Source: Anarhynchus alexandrinus
Taxonomy: Eukaryota > Chordata > Aves > Charadriiformes > Charadriidae
Assembly: GCA_008711295.1 (NCBI GenBank)
Contig: VUYV01000053.1
Span: 3,320,620 to 3,384,619 of the forward strand
Reading direction: 5' to 3'
DNA: 64,000 nucleotides
The position numbers and the translations under genes were made by a program. This document shows, one piece after another, positions 13,101 through 25,649 of this stretch. The notes below the pieces were generated by a model that saw nothing but the letters and a program-made list of their open reading frames with translations, made no database searches and had not been told where the DNA came from. Each line of letters starts with the position of its first letter. Position 1 is the stretch's first letter.

Positions 13101-16100
13101 CTAATTCACGAGTTTAATAATACCCATAATAAGACTTTTACCGTATAATTATTTAACATCAAGCACTGAGAGGTCAGGAGGTCAAGTGGGAGGTTAAAAC
13201 TGCTGCTGCGGGAAACACTGCTAATAGGACTAGGTGAAACCTTCAGAGCTTCCCTTTTGTCAGTGGTGCCAGAGAGTCACGACAGACTGTGGGATGTCTT
13301 AGGCTATTACTTCAACTTTAATTTGCACATTAATTTCAGCATATTCAGTCCATTGTAACTTAAGTCTCTAACTGGGTTCTTTATAGCTTGGCTTCAGCTA
13401 CCCTGCTAGCCTAGACTAAATGTAATGACAGGTAGCCCACCTTCCCATAAAATCTGGGGTGATTTTGAAAATCTCAGTATGAAGCACCTTTCACTGTTTT
13501 ACATTCTGTGAGTCCTACCGGATATTTAGGTTCCAGCTTCACCTCAGTCTCGACAAGATGTTCCACTTGTGTTCTGACTGCAGCCTTTGTAGAAGCTGAC
13601 TGCAGCACTCGTGGAAGCCAAAAAGAATTAAGGGCCTCTGTATCCACAGTCATTGCTCACTACCATACGGCATTAAAGACAACAGGACTGGATTTAAAAA
13701 AAAAAAACAAACCCCAAACCCTCAAGATCAAGATGTTACTAGAGTATCTTAATTAAGAAGGCGTGGCACCTGCTTGTAATTTGCCTGACTTAACTTATTA
13801 GTTGCAGACACAAAATTTTGTCAAATCCAGCTTAGAAAATGGTAATAATAGTAGAAATAACACAATTTATTTTAACAAACATTCATAAGATCATACCACT
13901 TGGAAAAACACATACATTTTTTCTGAGAAGTGGTAAGCTACCTGACTCATCCCTGGCACGACATTTTTTTATCATTATACTTATTATTGTAGTTCTAGGC
14001 ATCCCAATAATGACCCAGAAATCTATTATATAAGTGCTCTACAGCCTCATAATAAAAAGCACGCCCTTGACTTGAAAAGCTAAAGTCTATAAATAGAGTA
14101 TTGGGAACAGGAGACTGTGGCAGAGAGAAGGGAATGCTATGAGGTACTGACATAGCATTCTTGGGTAATGCTTTTGGTACATCAGAAAAATTATTGTGGG
14201 TTGGTTTTGTTTGGTTTTGGGGGTTTTTTTGAGACATCTGAGCAAGAGGGAAATTCTGTGGAGTGAGCAGAGGAAGATAAGTTCCTTGGAAGATGCCAGC
14301 ATTACTTCTCTTAACTTTCAGGAATATTTGCTTGAAAAGTGTGCCCCATGAAGGCTAGCATCCTGATCTAATAAGGAGTTGGAAGATAACCTATTGATAC
14401 TTGCTAGGCTGATAAGTGAAAAGAGGGGGTTTGAGGAGGGCTTTGAAAATGAAGCAGTTTATGCAGCATGGAAAACAGAACAAGTGGAAGGATATTGCCT
14501 TCCTGACAGGCAACCTGAAAACCAAGTTTTCAGAAGCATTCAGGATGGATTTGAAGAGGGTATGAGTAAGGAAGCCACTAAGGGTCAACTGAGTGGAAAA
14601 GCTGTATTTTAGAGACGTTTTGCAGGAAAAAAAAGGCTGTATAACAAGATTTGATGACTTTGGAAGAGGTTCGAGATGAAGATGCATGTTACAGAAACGC
14701 ACGATTACCTGGATGTGACTCTGCCCATAGTAATGTGAAGCACTTGGGTCTAGCTGTGAGAAGGTAAAAATCTGCTTTTAAACCTGTTGATGCTGAGTCA
14801 CCAAATGCTTATACACAGATGGCAATGAACTAGCTCAGATTTTAATTTGGCCAGAAGGAGTCAACTCCGGTGTAAAGGATGGACCAGTGCATCAGCATAT
14901 GGGGACAATGGCTGAGTTTGTTTGCAGGTGCATACGTGTTGAAGGAGAAGAAAACAGGGTAAGACAGACATGGGGTTCTGTAGGAGTCCACAAAGAAAAC
15001 TGTAAAGGGTAAAGAGGGATTAGTGGGAGAGGGAAAAGAAAAATTCAGATAGGACAAAGTCACAGGAGCCATAAGGCAACATGCTTTTTTAAAAAAGGAC
15101 ACAGTTGTCTATGCCAGAATGGTTCTGATGTATTTTTTTTACTGCCTTTTATTTTTTTCCCATGAAAGAATTGTACAGATCTTGTGCAGAGATAAGAGCA
15201 AAACCAAGAGAAGCTTTAGGAAGTAAATCAAGTAAAATTTTAACTTCTGTAGGTCTTGTTAATTCTGTAGCTACCAGCATTAGGAAAACTATGGAAGTAA
15301 GTACTGAAAGCATATATAAAAACAATGATTGACAGTTCTATTCAATTTAAAAAGTGGAGCTTAAGTAAGAGGATTTTTCTGTGCTTGTTTTAAATAAAAC
15401 CAAAGCAGAATACCAAAGTAGGCAACAGCAGAATTAGGTATTCCACTGCAAAATAGGTTCATTAATTTAAATTAAAAAGGCTGGCATTGAGTTCGTCTCT
15501 GTTTTCTATTAAAATAATATGTTAACATTTTTGTATCTTTAAGCCTGTATTTATAGCATCACACTATATTATTTAAAGTTTCTGAGCACCTTGGCTTTGT
15601 AGCTATCAAACATTGTTGCTTTAGAGTTCAGAAGTTAATTAGTGCGTGGGCATGAAGAAGAGCAAGTAGGTCAGGTAATCAGTATGCTGGTGGGTTAATT
15701 CAGTAGATAAAAATCTAAACACTGAAGTGAAATAGTGAGTAGTTTCCTTCTTATGCACTTTACAATTTAAGTCTGAATTATGGTGTTGCTGCGCTTGGTA
15801 TACCAGCTGTTTGTCACCTCATCAGTAAGACAAGTTTCATAGTGAATAGATCCTCAATGTGAATAAAATATGGTTATAATTGTTTTGAAGTTGTATCACA
15901 AGGCTGCACCAGCTGAAAACCTACCTCAGAAAAATTGACATGAATCTTGTCAGGGTTGACCTGTGGCGTAGGGGTAACTCTGTAATTCTCAGCCCCTTGT
16001 TCTTATGCTTGTACTTCTTCAGCAGCAAGTTTTTGTAAGGCAGCACAAGCAGCAGCGATGCTGTTGATTGTGGCTACAGGACAGCACAGCCTCTCTTTCC

Positions 16101-19100
16101 TGTCACTTCCTACATGAATAAGCAATGGAAAAAACACTTGAGTTTTATCTTAGTGATGTATTTGTGTTATAATGAACTTGGGTTCTGTCGAGAGTTTTCT
16201 TACCAGGGTTGGAAAGTGCTTTCGTTCAGATGTGGTTATGTAACAAGAAATGATGGAATAAAAGTCAGGAACAATATAAACAGCCAAGTAACAGCAATAC
16301 GTTAGCTAAGTCTGGATTTACTGGAATTCACCAGACCGTGCTCTTTAGCTGGAGTTGTAGTCAAGTATGAATCTGCTGTGAGGCTTTGGACCTAATATGT
16401 TAATGTATTACTCCTGACAATAAGTGACTTCATGGATTAATTTGAAGAAAAATACGGTTCAAAGATGGAATAAAGTAGTGGTGAATCGGGTTTCTTATCC
16501 CTCATAGTTATTATGCCAAAAGCAGGGTAGCAAATAAATACTGCTGGTGGTGAGCATTAAGTTTGCTCATTATAAATGCAGAGTCATGTACCAGTCTCCA
16601 GCGTGATTTCATCTGGGAACATTGCCATAAGGATTACAAATGGCTTTCAGCCTGAAAATTGGTGTGTATTGCTTTAAACTTCCAGTGGGGAGTTCGCAAT
16701 TTATCCTTCAGATAATCATCTTGTGTTAAGTTGAACATCTTACTGTAACTTTTTGCTACATGATAAACCAGCTCCTATGAATAATTCACTGCAACTGGCA
16801 ACCCACTTCAGCTCCACAGTCTTTATCAACTCTGGTGGCTTTTCAAAGTTTAATAATAAACGTGGAGCCAAAAATCTCATTGCACTTAAAGTCAGTGGAA
16901 TTTTGGTGTTAATTGCTACGGGAATCACAATTTGACCTTTAAGGGCAAACCTCTCATGAGTGGAAACTACATCACATCACTGTGAGGACAAAGCCATGTA
17001 TTTGTGTCCAGGTAAGTAGAGCTCATTTACCTTCCCATGTACTCTACAGAATCACGGTTTTTTGTGCAGATTTTATTTCATGTAGATGTTTGAAATATTT
17101 TTACTGGGCAAAAAAGTTGTCTGAATTGCTCAGGTCCTCGTTGCTCTCACGGCAGATTTAGGATGTGCTCTGTGCTGCACCACTGCAACACAGCACATGA
17201 GATGTGAGTATCCCACCAAAATTATAATTCTAGCCCTACGGGAAACCTGCCATGGCTATCGGGTTGGTAATTTTCTAGAAAGAACAGCAACACCTTTCAG
17301 TTTGCCAGGCCCTGACTGACTTGGCTGACCTGTACCAGTGCAGTCTGTCCCAGGCTCTGGGTCCGCTCTGCCTGGCTGAGCCGCGCTGCCGTCCTGGAGG
17401 AACTGAAGTACTCACTGGGGACTTTGTGAACCGCGCTTAGCACGATTCCCCCCGCGTGAATCACGGTAGCCACATCTTGTCAGATGATCACTAACAGCAG
17501 GAAAGAAGTATCTGCTACATGTATACGCTAGATTCAGCATGCGTTATCTCAGCTCTAACCTTTTATAAATCACAAACTCTTTTTTTTTTCCCAATTTTGA
17601 GCATTCTTACGCAGATTTACTTTTTGCTACGCTCGCTTTATGCCCCACGGCACTTGCATGTGCTGTGCACGTTTTTCCCAGTGAGCACTGGCGTAGCAGA
17701 GGATGAACTCTTTGGCAGTTAGATGGCTGCTATGCGAGTGATATTTCAAGATTACAGCTGAAAGCAGAATTTGTTTAGGAGGAGACAGGTGGAATAGAAA
17801 GACAAAAGGACTCTTTGTTCTGAATATAACAATTGAGATTTAGGGGAGACACTGACTTCAGGGACGAACTCTCCTTTTTCTCTTCCATGCTGATTTGCTA
17901 TGTGAGCTTGCATCAAGAGAGCAGGGGCGTCCCTGCGTTCCCCAAAAATGAGCAAGGGTGTGGCTTGGTCCAATGGCAAATAAAGGGCAAAGCTGCTTCT
18001 CCTTTATTCTGGAATTGGCCTGAGTGGCAGGACTCAGTTTTGCAAAAGTTTTGCAACTTTTGTTTTTATCGCAATATTGTTTTGTAAGTTTTCCTGATAA
18101 TCAAGCAAGTTTTCAGAAAAAGTTAAGCTTAGAGTATTAACTAGAAAAACTAACATACAGCAAATTAGTTCATCTGAAATGCAGGTGGGGAAAATATTTA
18201 GGAGACCAAGTTTTCTCTAATATTTCCTAGTCGTTATGAAGATTTCTTAAGACTTCTAGGCTGTACAGCTCTCAACTACCACTCATTTGTGTTTTCATCT
18301 TTTATCTGTCTTTTTAGGACACATAAATTTTATTCAAAACAAATAACATATATGCTGTGACTAAATCTCAGTCTTTCACCTTATTAAGATTTTGGGAACC
18401 ATTTTTCTAGCTTTATTAATGCGATACCAATCTCACTTTGCTTGTCTCATATTTTGTCTTTATGTGAATAATCAGATTAGCAGGTGGAGGAAACAGGAAA
18501 TGAAGCAATGGCCTTAGGACACTTCCAGGAAAACAAATTCAAGGAAGCTAAGGAATAATTGGTCCTTTTGTTGGAAGATGCAATTTTATAGACACAAGGA
18601 AATTTGCAGGCCAAGTTCCTCAGCAGATCTGCAAAAAAATTGAAACCATTCACAAAAAATCTCACCTTTTACTGTCCAGAGGAAGATTAGTTATGAAGGT
18701 GATGAGTTATGAGGCTGTTCTTCAAGAACACGAGAGACTGAAACAGAAGCCTTTTGGCATAGGCCTGTGTTAAGCTTTGAAGGCAACTGGTAGGCTTTTC
18801 TTCAGACCCAGGTGTGAAGCTTTTGTAACTTTAATCATTTGCTTGCTGCAAACCTTTAGATTAATAACACCAGGTTTTGTTTTGAACAACTTCTTTTGCA
18901 TCACTTTAATCCGCTGCAAGCCCCAGGCTTCCAGAGGCAGTTTCTTGAGGACACTGAATGCAGCTGGACCTGCAGTGCAGACAGGGAAAGCAGGCAGCCA
19001 GCGGCAGCCTCCAGACCCAGCCTGGCAGGGGGAGCGAACGCACTCAGCCACTCTTGAAAAGCACCTGGTGGGAGTGTGGTTGAAGATGTGGAAGTGTGTA

Positions 19101-21379
19101 AGGCTCAGGCCCCATATTGACTCTGACACTTTGCAGATCACAAATCCTGCCTACGTTTTTTAGAGTTGCTAATTGACAGTAATGCTGAATCCTTGTACTT
19201 TCACTTTCTGTGAAGGTAAGCGCCTTTTGTCGAACCTAAGTGATTTCCTGAACAATGGTGCTCCCTTCCAGTTGCCCAGGAGATAGAGTTGTGCATCAAT
19301 ACTCTTATAGTGAAAGAAAGATGGTGAAGTGCTGTGAACTAGAATAGACTCATGAAATGTAAGGAGGCTTATTTTGTTACAGAATAAGGGACTTGGTTTG
19401 TTTCAATCATGTGCTTTGGTACCAACATGCAAGCAATATTTTTTTCTGTGGAAATTCAGATGTTGCTCAGGAAGTGTGTATGTGATGGTGATGTGAAAAT
19501 GTGTGGTTGTGTTTTGCTAAGGCTGCGTCTTCAGTGAAAGTGCAAAGGAACTTTGAATGAAGGCTGTAAATCAGCATACAGCCAGTGTCTCCGTTTCAGT
19601 GGGACTAAGCAAGTGTTTGACTATTGAGTCTCCAGTCCCTTGAACAAGGACTGTGTGACGTGTGAAACAGAAATGAAAGATCCAAGTTCTTGGTAAAATT
19701 TTCAAAGTTACCCTAATGATTTACTAGTCTGTATTCAATATTCAGTCATTTGGACTTCCAAGAAAGTATTGGAGTGATTGTTCAAAAATCACTTTCCCGA
19801 ACTACTGCAGGATTTCTATCCTGTTCTGTTAGTTGATGGTGGTGTTGCAATATTGTAGGAACAAATGTACTGGTAAAATGTGTTTTGCATGCATCTTCTT
19901 GAAGTGTTTTAGATAAAAGTACCACAGTTGTCCATTTTGTGCTGAAGTGAACTGCAAAACACCTGGTGTACTTGGTGATGCTTGTTAAAAGCGTCCTCTT
20001 GAAGAAGTACTGCAGTGGGCATTTATCTATTTAAAAAGTTATTTAAATCACAAGTACCAACTAGTTTTTATAGGGCTACACATAAGATGATAAAACATGA
20101 GCATGGTTTAAATCCGTGAGATTGTATTTTACCTGCAGGTCAATTTAAAATATGATGAATAAAATCTCATATATGTGCATACCTAACAAGTACATTATGA
20201 GATGATAATTCGGTCCATGTAACTCAGCTGGTTAATCTGGAGCTGGTTAATCTCCTGCTGCCCACTCCAGAAATGTAATTTTTGTACCATCTTTAAACTA
20301 AGAAGACAACCCAAACCACAAAAAAAGCCAAACAAAAAGAAACCCCAAAAGTATTTTGGAAAATGAAAATAATCAAATAGAAACAAGGAGATATAGTGTG
20401 AAAACAATTAAAGTATTTTTCTTATAAATATAAGTAATTTTTTAAAGGGAGGCTTTACCATGGTTTCATGTGTAGTAGCTTTAGGTTTTAGACTGGAAGA
20501 GCATTTTGAGTTTAATCAGTAGTGTCAATAGTCAATTCTGGTTTACCAAATGGATGTCCTCCCTTCGCGCCAACATAATTACTGTTGTGCTGTGTCAGTG
20601 CAGGGACTGTTTCATTCTCAGGTGGGGGAAAGGAGCCAGGGACTGGCCATAGGTTTTAAGAAAACTTTTCTGACCAAGTGCAACATAAAGGGTTACCTCA
20701 GTGTTTGCTACCGCGCCGCTCAAGTAAACTTTGTAGAGGGTACGTGCTTTTGATGTGATACCTCCATTAGGAAAGCTTAGTAGTCATACTAACCAGATTG
20801 TGCAATGTTTTCAATTCTGAAATAAGATATAATTGGATAAGATACTATAATGTTTATAATAATATAGAGAATACTTAAATAGTAACCATATTACTGGAGA
20901 ATACAGGATTTCACACCTCTTTTTCTGAACAATGAAAAATGTAGTTATATTAGCAGGCAGGGTGAGCTCTCTAAAGATAAGCAACAACCTGCTAATTATC
21001 TCTATTATGCATAATTGCATTTAATTGTTCTATTTCTGTACAGTTTTGCCAACAAACAGAACTGAGTAATTCCCCTAGCCAGAGCCATCGTTCTGCTTCT
21101 GACCAGAAAGATGCTCAGACTGAACCGTTGCTGGTTTGACATCCAAAAAAGCTGGTGGAGTTGCAGTAGGAATTGGGTTTGCTTTATCCAGGAAGGTGAA
21201 ATGATTCCCTGGAGCCTTCAAGGCACTCTGTGAAAGGCTGAGGAGACTGAGCTAATAAAAACAGCTCAGCCCTGAGGGTTTGCAGGGACACCACTTCACC
21301 GCTGTTTTTGCACAAGCACCTGTGTGCTGGAGTGCGTGTTTCTGAGTTACAGACAAGCTTTCAGTGACTGATGTGTATA

Positions 21380-21484
21380 GGGAAAAGCAGGAAAAGGAAA
21401 AGGAGAGGAAGGGAGAGGGAAAGAGAAGAAGGGAAGGGAAGGAGAGGAGAGGAAAAAAGGGAAAGGGGAAAAAAAGGGAAAAGA
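21380..21484 (+). repeat. Polypurine (GGAA/GGGA-rich) tract
   Basis: The tract is purine only except for one C at 21388, leaving 96 uninterrupted purines (21389-21484). Words such as GGGAAGGGAAGG, GGAGAGGAGAGG and GGGAAAGGGG recur without a fixed period. It is an expanded degenerate purine microsatellite, and an open frame on the other strand rich in Ser/Pro/Phe is only its shadow. Confidence 0.9.
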
Positions 21485-23196
21485 CCTTTTACTTACACTT
21501 CTCTTGCCCTGTAAAGCATGGCTGAAGTATTCCACTTTCCTCTATTCAGTCTCTGGAAACATGGGCTCACCTCAGTTCAGCCACCTCAGATTTCTGTTCT
21601 CATTTCTTTGGGGTGAAAAGAATGAAAGTTGATGAAGGGGGGTCAAGCCTTTGATTAGTGTAAAGCATTTATGGCCTCTTCATTAACTTTTATGCAACTA
21701 TGTCAGTTTATATCTGCAGTGGAGGTGTTCCAGGAGGGTAAGCAGAGGATGTAGTCTTGCACAGAAACACCACCTTTTGTTTTGATCTGTATTTAATCCC
21801 TGCACTGACTGATTTCATCATTCAAAGTTGTTTTCTTTACATGAAGCTCCCAAATCTCTCCTCAGTTCTGGTTTATTCTTTTTCTCTGCTTTCTCTCCTA
21901 TTTGCAATTAATATTTTATCAGAGTTTTCACAAATAAGAATATGCACATATAAAACAAGCTACAACATCAGCAATGAACAGATACTATGAGATATTACCA
22001 TCAACCTCCAGGAACAAAAAAGATTCCCAAACACACACAGCATAATTTCCAGCTCCCCTTTTGTTACAGACACATAGAGTGGATACAGTAAGATGATGGG
22101 GACATTAATTTGGTGCTTCTGTCCAGCTCTTGTCTGTTGTGACTCTGGTACCACTGGAGTTGTCGAACCTTTACACCTTGGATAAGTCTCCTAAAGCAGG
22201 ATGTTGCCATTTCATCTTTCTCATGGTCCTCTCAAGAAAAAGGTCTGATTTTAGCAAAATAAATTATATTTTTTATTAACAAACAGACAATCCCGGTATA
22301 GTCCTGTGTTACCTTTCTGGTCTTACCTGTAACTTATTATTTTCAAGAGGACACATTATCAAATCTGTCTGGCAAGCTCACCTTCCTTCCCCTTCTTTTT
22401 GTTTCTTCCAGAGAAACCTCATACATATCTGTTTGCAGTCAGAGTGAACAGAATTTGTGTAATATAATAGTCTCAGGCCTTTGGTTATAAGTGTAACCGC
22501 TGAGGCCTATGAGAGCACACCATAGCTAGAAATCCAGAGCAGCCAGTGTCTGGTCCCTTCTTCCAGTCTCTTGTGGCTGTGTCTATTGACATATACAAAA
22601 TAAAATGTGACCAAATAGCGTGAAACGCAGCCATTCTGTTCTCTCTCCTGCCATGTATCTGTCACCAACTGCTAATAACTTTAAATTGTACAGACTGGAT
22701 TCAAACCTTCATTTATCTTTCTAGCTGTCACACAAAAGATCGAGACCCTTCCTGCTCGACTGCTGGGCTGCTGTTCACTTTCTTACCTCTCCAGTTAGGT
22801 GGTAGCCTCAGATGAAACAGCCTCCTCAGAGTTGATGGCAATACTCAAACTAACCCCACTTCCTGCTAGAAGGTGTACATCTTGCTTTTCGAGGACCCAC
22901 GGTGCACAATCATAGGAAACAGAAGTAAAAAGGCACATGATGAGACAACAATCGGTTTTGTTTGCATGTTTCCTATTAAGTAGTTAACCAACATTTACTT
23001 GTTGGTAACAATTAATTGTTAATTTAGAACAACTTTTTAAATGTTGTGTTGCCTCCTGCATGAAAGGAAATAATTTAAAAGCCTCTATGGGGTCAGCCTA
23101 CTGCTATTCAGTGTATTTATCTTTGCCATTCGCTTTTTGGTAAAAGTGCCGCTTCTGTCTAGAGGCCACAAATTTTGTTTGTGCTTCCTGTTGCAG

Positions 23197-23361
23197 AATG
23201 TTTATTACACAAGCAATCAGCAGCTCCATGTGGGTGTTCTGAGTCCCACTATCGACGATGATGACAACAGATGCCTGGTGGATGTGAACAGCAGGCCCAG
23301 GCTCATTGAATGCAATTATGCCAAAGCCAAGAGAATGAAGCTTTACTGGCAGTTTACTCAG
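23197..23361 (+). CDS. GALNT18: GALNT18-like N-acetylgalactosaminyltransferase, penultimate coding exon (lectin domain, partial)
   Basis: The exon encodes 55 residues of a polypeptide GalNAc-transferase, a Golgi type II membrane enzyme family that starts mucin-type O-glycosylation by moving GalNAc from UDP-GalNAc to Ser/Thr. The residues belong to the C-terminal ricin-type beta-trefoil domain. The exon opens with NVYYTS, has an acidic DDDDN stretch (residues 20-24), then RCLVDV with Cys26, and IEC with Cys39. These are the paired Cys and CLD-like motif of one trefoil repeat, and the exon closes on YWQFTQ. The acceptor is TTGCAG|AAT and the donor CAG|GTAATC; both junctions are phase 0. The wording matches my recollection of GALNT18 (formerly GALNTL4) better than GALNT8, 9 or 17, which also form the Y subgroup. 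Whether this subgroup is catalytically active on standard substrates is uncertain. The family call is firm; the paralogue rests on memory, not alignment. Confidence 0.88.
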
Positions 23362-25643
23362 GTAATCCTTACTCAGCAGACATTTCAGAAACTTTAAGAG
23401 CTCTGTTTCTGTATCTGAAGTGCGAGTAATCTGTTTACTAACAGAACAGAACCAGATTTATCCTTGCTTTCTTTGCATGGAGCCAGGAAGCTATGTCTAC
23501 ATTTGATCCCAATGCCATCTACCTCAGCAGGTTATAAAACTTGTATTATATTTTCTGAGTTCACGATAAATTATTTGTGTCTAAGGTACAGTACTGTTAC
23601 AGAATTATCTCAATCAAAAAAAAAAAATCCAACTCATTAGTTTCTTTCTTTGACTTCTACAGCCATGATCAGTATATTTTAGGACATTGGTAATACAGTT
23701 TAGCATCTACCATAGTGCAGAGAGCATTTGCACAGTAATCAGTAAAGCATATGATTAACATAATTTGTATTTATACTTGAAAGTAATCCAGATCTTTGTC
23801 TTTAAAGGGTAGCTCCCAAGCAGCAGACCGTAAATCCCTAACCTGGAAAGACATCTCAGTTTATACTTTCGCTCCCCTCAAGGGCAGAATTTGAATTATG
23901 TCTGCTCTCAGATTGTAACAGTGAGGAGGGGCTTCACTGTGGCCATCTCTGCACTTGATTATTTCAGTAACATTTTAGTACTGTCCACCTAATCAGTGAT
24001 TGCTCTGTATAACCCAACCATTTGGTGACAATTAATCATTTCTTCTCCAGAACACTGCTGCTATTGTGAAATACTGATTACGTTACATCTGATTTGGGGG
24101 GCAGCGGTAGAATGCATTGATAATTTAACTATTAAAAGCTTCAAAAGTGGTATTTAACTACTTTAGATTTGTTTTCTCTCTGTATTTCCATTCTGTGTTC
24201 CAAATACAATCTCGCAATGAAGGTGTAGTTGCTGTTAAACTAGACTCTATGGACTGTACTTAAGTCTTCTACAAAGAAACTTCTACCCAGAAGTGAAAGC
24301 TAATTAGTTGTTTCCTTATGATAAATTAAGAGACAAATGAAATAATTAAAAGCTTGTTGCTCAAAAAGGATTTTGTTAATACCCAATGCAATTAAAATGA
24401 CATTATTTCTCAACATACAGCATGGTACACAGCCTCTTGTGTGTTCTGTAAGCTAGAAGAAAGCTAATGAGAGTAATCAAGGCTTGCCAAGATCAACTGA
24501 TCAACTCCATTTGAAATGCTCCCATTTAGTCTGGTGAAAGGATGTTTGTCTGTGAATACACTAGAAGCTGTCTGCTACTTTTTTAAAGCTCTGGCATTTA
24601 TTTTCCGTATTATGCAGTGAGCAGAACTACTGAAAACAAGCAGGACTGTACATATTGATGCTTATGTTGTCTAGAAGTTTGTGAAATATTTATTAAAATG
24701 TAGATGCTGGCCATAGCTTTTTATAGCACCTTCCTTTGGCCACAAGTATGCTTTGACTTCTCTGGATTCTCTAGCCGTTCAACAAGTATGTCTGATGATA
24801 TAGATAATTAAAAATATAGTAGTGCAAGTAGAGAATTGTCTCAGAAAGGGAATGGGAACAAGACTAACCAACCAGAGCAGGATAAACCAATTGAACTACA
24901 TTTCCCTGACCAGCACAAAAATCAGTATTTGCCCTGCATTCCAGACATGTAGCTTAAAATTTGAATGAGGAAATTTTCTCATTTTTCTACAAAACATGCT
25001 GTATTCTAAGGTGCACCATGATAGTCTGTGGTGAGACATGGACTTCAGCCTGGTTAATAGAAGACTGTACAGCTTTTTGGAAACAGTGTTCTTCAGATAA
25101 CCTTTTCTTCTTCCCTTACATTGTTGAAGCGCAATGATGAGAGAAATCCTTATGACAAAACTAGAAAATAGCAATCATCCTCAGCTAGTGGTCTCCTGGC
25201 TTCTGTAGATCTATTACAGAATTATTTAGTTCTTAATTTACATCTCTGACTAGAAGTGTGTGTGTATATATATGTATTTATCAGACGATTTCTTTTTTTT
25301 TAAATTTCTATTTTACTTTGGTGTTAAAATCTTATGTGGCTACCTTCAACTGTAGGCAACTGGAGTCAGACATTCAGATGTCCACTGCTAACTTGTGGAC
25401 AAAACAGTGGTTTAATGGGCATTCATATGGAGGGAGCCACCACCAGTACCTTAAACTGTTTTCGTTATACATCACGCTGGCTGACTGCACAGAGGCCTTG
25501 GGAGGCTTTGTGGTATCTTTCTGTACAGCAAAAACTTGCATTGAGCATTCAAAGCTTGTATTATATGTTTGCATAATCAGGATCCATCTGAGCAAATTTC
25601 CATGCTCCACAGTTTTGTACAGCTGCCAAATGCCATGAGACCC

Positions 25644-25649
25644 AATAAA
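25644..25649 (+). terminator. AATAAA hexamer inside the last intron (possible intronic polyadenylation site)
   Basis: An AATAAA lies about 290 bp after a T/C-rich tract ending in TGTAG near 25353, which could act as a splice acceptor. Such hexamers also arise by chance in AT-rich introns, and the downstream sequence is only moderately T/G-rich. It is listed because it could end an alternative transcript. Nothing shows it is used. Confidence 0.2.

Larger units (their letters stand above)
1..23196 (+). other. GALNT18: Intron of the GALNT18-like gene (3' part; 5' end outside window)
   Basis: This stretch ends at a good splice acceptor: a T/C-rich tract followed by TTGCAG at 23191-23196, directly before a coding exon. 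I looked in it for further exons of the glycosyltransferase (catalytic GT-A motifs, or the start of the lectin domain with a CLD motif) and found none. The upstream intron is therefore at least 23.2 kb. Its open frames are short, overlap on both strands and resemble no protein I recognise. It holds one CR1 fragment (about 7606-7697), homopolymer T runs (for example 5920-5936), three CpG-dense patches, a G-quadruplex motif and a long polypurine tract, each listed separately. The rest is unique AT-rich sequence. Long introns are usual for this GALNT subgroup. Confidence 0.8.

Noticed and set aside
19017..19035. Second CTCF-like site (CTGGCAGGGGGAGCG)
   Set aside because: The two most informative leading positions do not fit the core motif when aligned.
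18770..19163. Overlapping open frames of 123 and 128 codons on opposite strands
   Set aside because: They mirror each other over the same GC-richer stretch, show no domain, and neither is bounded by convincing splice sites.
25258..25638. Open frames of 126, 80 and 78 codons in three frames
   Set aside because: Three frames on both strands are open over the same DNA and none resembles a known protein. Only the possible terminal-exon structure is kept, as a weak finding.
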